From Lysobacteraceae bacterium 2PB (GTDB taxonomy: Bacteria > Pseudomonadota > Gammaproteobacteria > Xanthomonadales > Xanthomonadaceae), in the NCBI GenBank assembly GCA_005502915.1, contig SCMT01000009.1:62001-126000 (forward strand): a stretch of 64,000 nucleotides of DNA. Reading direction: 5' to 3'. Of this stretch, positions 62,901 to 64,000 are shown in pieces; within the stretch, counting starts at the first letter, position 1; each line of letters begins with the position of its first letter. Under the pieces are notes generated by a model. The model searched no databases. It was not told the DNA's origin and saw only the letters and a list, made by a program, of their open reading frames with translations. The translations under genes were made by a program, and so were the position numbers.

Positions 62901-63900
62901 CGTGCGCAGCGGCGAGGGCGTGGTGCGCGTCGATGGTACGCTGGGCTGGATGAGCGACGACACGCCGCTGCGGCTGGCGGTGCGCGGCGAGAACGTGCTG
63001 GTGTCCGACACCCGCGAACTGCGCGCGGTGGTCGATCCCGACCTGACCGTGCGCTACGCCGCCGGCCAGCCGATCGCGGTGTCCGGCAGCGTGCGGATTC
63101 CCAGCGCGAAGCTCGACCTCGAACGCCTCGACGCGGGCGTGTCGGCGTCGGAGGACGTGGTCGTGCTCGATCCGGCCAATCCCGAGCGCGAACGCGCGTC
63201 GCCGCTGGACCTCGATCTCGCCCTGGTGATGGGCGACGACGTGCGCCTGCACGGCTTCGGCCTCGAAGGCACGCTCGGCGGCAGCGTGCGGATGCGCGCG
63301 CGCCCGGGCCGCGAGACCGTGGCGACCGGTTCGCTCGATGTCGAAGGGCGCTACACCGCCTACGGACAGAAGCTGCAGATCGAACGCGGCCGCCTCGTCT
63401 GGTCGAACAACGCGTTCGGCGACCCCGTGCTCGACATCCGCGCCCAACGCGAGGTCGGCAGCGTCACCGCCGGCATCGACGTGCGCGGTCGAGCCTCGGC
63501 GCCCGAAGCCAGCGTGTGGAGCGACCCGGCGACCAGCGAATCCGAAGCGCTGTCCTATCTCGCGCTCGGCCGCCCGCTGTCGAGCATCACGTCCGACGAG
63601 AACCGCCGGCTCAGCGGCGCGGCGGCGGCGCTGTCGGCCGGCAACCTGCTCGCCTCGCAGCTGGGCACGAAGATCGGCCTCGACGACGCCGGCCTCAGCG
63701 AATCCCGCGCGCTCGGCGGCACCGTGGTCGGCATCGGCAAATACCTCTCGCCGCGCCTCTACGTCAGCTACGGCGTGTCGCTGCTCGGCACCGGCCAGGT
63801 GGTCACGCTGAAATACCTGCTGCGCAAGGGCTTCGACATCGAGATCGAGTCGAGCACGGTCGAGAACCGTGGCTCGGTGAACTGGCGGAAGGAGAAGTAG
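59938..63900 (+). CDS. tamB: Translocation and assembly module protein TamB
   Basis: TamB is a large periplasm-spanning beta-taco protein anchored in the inner membrane and partner of TamA; family members act in lipid transport between membranes. The 1320-aa product starts with a basic cytoplasmic tail and one membrane span (about residues 37-58, VLAMVALTVVVAVLGYWLLN). It continues as a long, repetitive beta-rich region (many D-x-R/D-x-LRLG-type strands) and ends with the conserved DUF490 domain: PVLDIRAQREVGSVTAGIDV, SLLGTGQVVTLKYLLRKGFD and a final basic NWRKEK. The start ATG is 3 bp after the tamA stop codon, so co-translation is expected. Confidence 0.95.
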   Translation: MSESMRDDAPLPKPDDAREARIAELRARRIARMRWLATRSVLAMVALTVVVAVLGYWLLNTIGGRDVLLRQIVARLPAGSELTWSRAEGPASGPMILHDVRYVHRSCPDRDGQPVTWPDCGKDELLTVFVAKRVTLDPTLRPLIGRRLQLELLSIADATVTLPHDDSPFELPRWPESLPLIETPLAIEAHEVVIDRLRVVRAPPRTTPDAAVESLVAIASLRGCVEVDRGFLRLERVLAKTDRGEFGAHGEYAPRDRHRIDMIVRATLPAPAGRTPARIGAVARGDLDALSVSVSGNAPAPLKARLQLEGEHRPRWGFEAKTDALVLGTLIGEDADEVPYLIDLRAEGTGGRATLQGRVAQGDLDVTVLPSKVALEEQVLVLSPLSVSLLGGTLAATGRADFTTASDPGFDGTVRARGLRWQGEAADAVAVVGDGDFKVAGRLRAWTADGSANLQRGRDRAEVALKARGDGEAAKVETLRAVMPGGRLDAAGDIVWAPTLHWRLDAALAGFDPGYFAPDWRGAVQGRLRLGGDTRRDGGLDARVEASDLGGRLRGRALGGRADVIAHLPANEGGRTDVEGMVALRLGDSRIDAKGKVAADIAVDAELAPLQLADLLPNGEGVLRGRVALRGPRTTPDVDVDLDGRALRWDDWRAERISARGRLPWRAGRPGALDVEGEGVDAGLAFSRLRLAARGAVEALQLDGDAQADIGTLALRGDVAKRGAQWQGTLAALRVAPTTGAAWALRAPAAFSATPGAAGLRLRIASSCFATDDGAGSLCADVDWPTRVDVKGESLPLALLSPYLAAGENAQRKRRDQWRLRGTVDLDARVRPVGGSWAGTAQLRSAEGGLALDARSRRDVLAYSNLRIDARFDPRDLQVEVASALRDDGRVSANVATGWDAYAPLRGEIDADIRNLVWLELFSPDIVEPRGRLAGRIALGGTRAQPTLGGQARLEAFTAELPSLAISLRDGDVRMDAQPDGSARIVGSVRSGEGVVRVDGTLGWMSDDTPLRLAVRGENVLVSDTRELRAVVDPDLTVRYAAGQPIAVSGSVRIPSAKLDLERLDAGVSASEDVVVLDPANPERERASPLDLDLALVMGDDVRLHGFGLEGTLGGSVRMRARPGRETVATGSLDVEGRYTAYGQKLQIERGRLVWSNNAFGDPVLDIRAQREVGSVTAGIDVRGRASAPEASVWSDPATSESEALSYLALGRPLSSITSDENRRLSGAAAALSAGNLLASQLGTKIGLDDAGLSESRALGGTVVGIGKYLSPRLYVSYGVSLLGTGQVVTLKYLLRKGFDIEIESSTVENRGSVNWRKEK

Positions 63901-63974
63901 GGTGTGCCTGCGGCCTGCCGGGGCGCGGATACCCTTGCTATCGTGATCCGGTCGTTCCGCCGTCGCCTGCCGCC

Positions 63975-64000
63975 ATGACCCTCGCCCTGCGCCCGCTGCT
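63975..64000 (+). CDS. Start of a further gene (fragment)
   Basis: An ATG at 63975 begins an open frame (MTLALRPL) that runs to the window edge. Only 26 bases are visible, so this may be a real gene or chance; no ribosome site is obvious. The stretch 63901-63974 shows TATCGTGATC but no clear promoter. Confidence 0.25.

Noticed and set aside
57268-63447. A 2059-codon open frame on the minus strand opposite tamA and tamB
   Set aside because: It is an artefact of G+C-rich third positions: the protein is low-complexity His/Arg/Ala/Gln-rich, and the plus-strand frames are clearly the conserved TamA and TamB.

Overview
The window (about 68-70% G+C, with ttcA, rdgC, tamAB, split glyQ/glyS, a DUF3011 protein and many intergenic palindromes) looks like a chromosomal segment of a Lysobacteraceae (Xanthomonadaceae) gammaproteobacterium, of Lysobacter/Luteimonas type. 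The family assignment is an inference from gene content and style; no rRNA is present to confirm it. I saw no tRNA, rRNA, CRISPR array, prophage or transposase.

Layout. 1-1.5 kb: rdgC (cut by the window edge) and ttcA on the minus strand. 1.5-9.2 kb: a stress/signalling block with a BON-domain protein, a CsbD-like protein, a candidate C-rich small RNA with a strong intrinsic terminator, a sigma-54-dependent response regulator, a TspO protein, a CHASE3-type hybrid histidine kinase, a response-regulator/kinase fusion, a 54-aa DUF1328 protein and a small membrane protein. Four sigma-54-like promoters (two good, two with -12 defects) and a shared inverted repeat CGTGCA-N3-TGCACG tie these genes into what looks like one RpoN circuit centred on the response regulator. 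9.3-10 kb: a DUF465 protein and a VOC protein. 10.1-23.9 kb: three tandem 1510-1520-aa secreted proteins, each with exactly 21 cysteine-paired RCC1-like repeats (3 x 7), a run of Ig-like modules and a shared Arg/Pro-rich tail; they are the most striking feature of the window.

24-33.8 kb: a membrane protein, then a minus-strand run with a Cys-rich secreted protein, plsB, a lipoprotein, an e(P4)-like acid phosphatase, a TSUP permease and rep. 33.8-36.8 kb: two Sel1-like secreted proteins, tdk and an orphan gene. 36.9-41.8 kb: an ECF-type sigma factor, a Ser/Thr kinase with TPR-like region and a small lipoprotein, downstream of mutM; mutM carries an in-frame intergenic palindrome. 42.3-48.4 kb: a six-gene lipid operon that is an expanded version of E. 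coli ynbABCD. 48.5-52.4 kb: desaturase, EF-hand protein, small membrane protein, BPSS1780-family membrane protein and a glutamine amidotransferase. 52.5-57.1 kb: glyQ and glyS separated by an EF-hand gene and a DUF3011 gene; glyS contains a conspicuous AT-rich segment of about 370 bp. 57.1-57.6 kb: tandem palindromic repeats. 57.6-63.9 kb: a small secreted protein, then tamA-tamB. The window ends in the first codons of another gene.

Confidence is high for conserved housekeeping genes. It is moderate for starts and regulatory sites, which were read by eye, and low for the function of the giant RCC1-like proteins.
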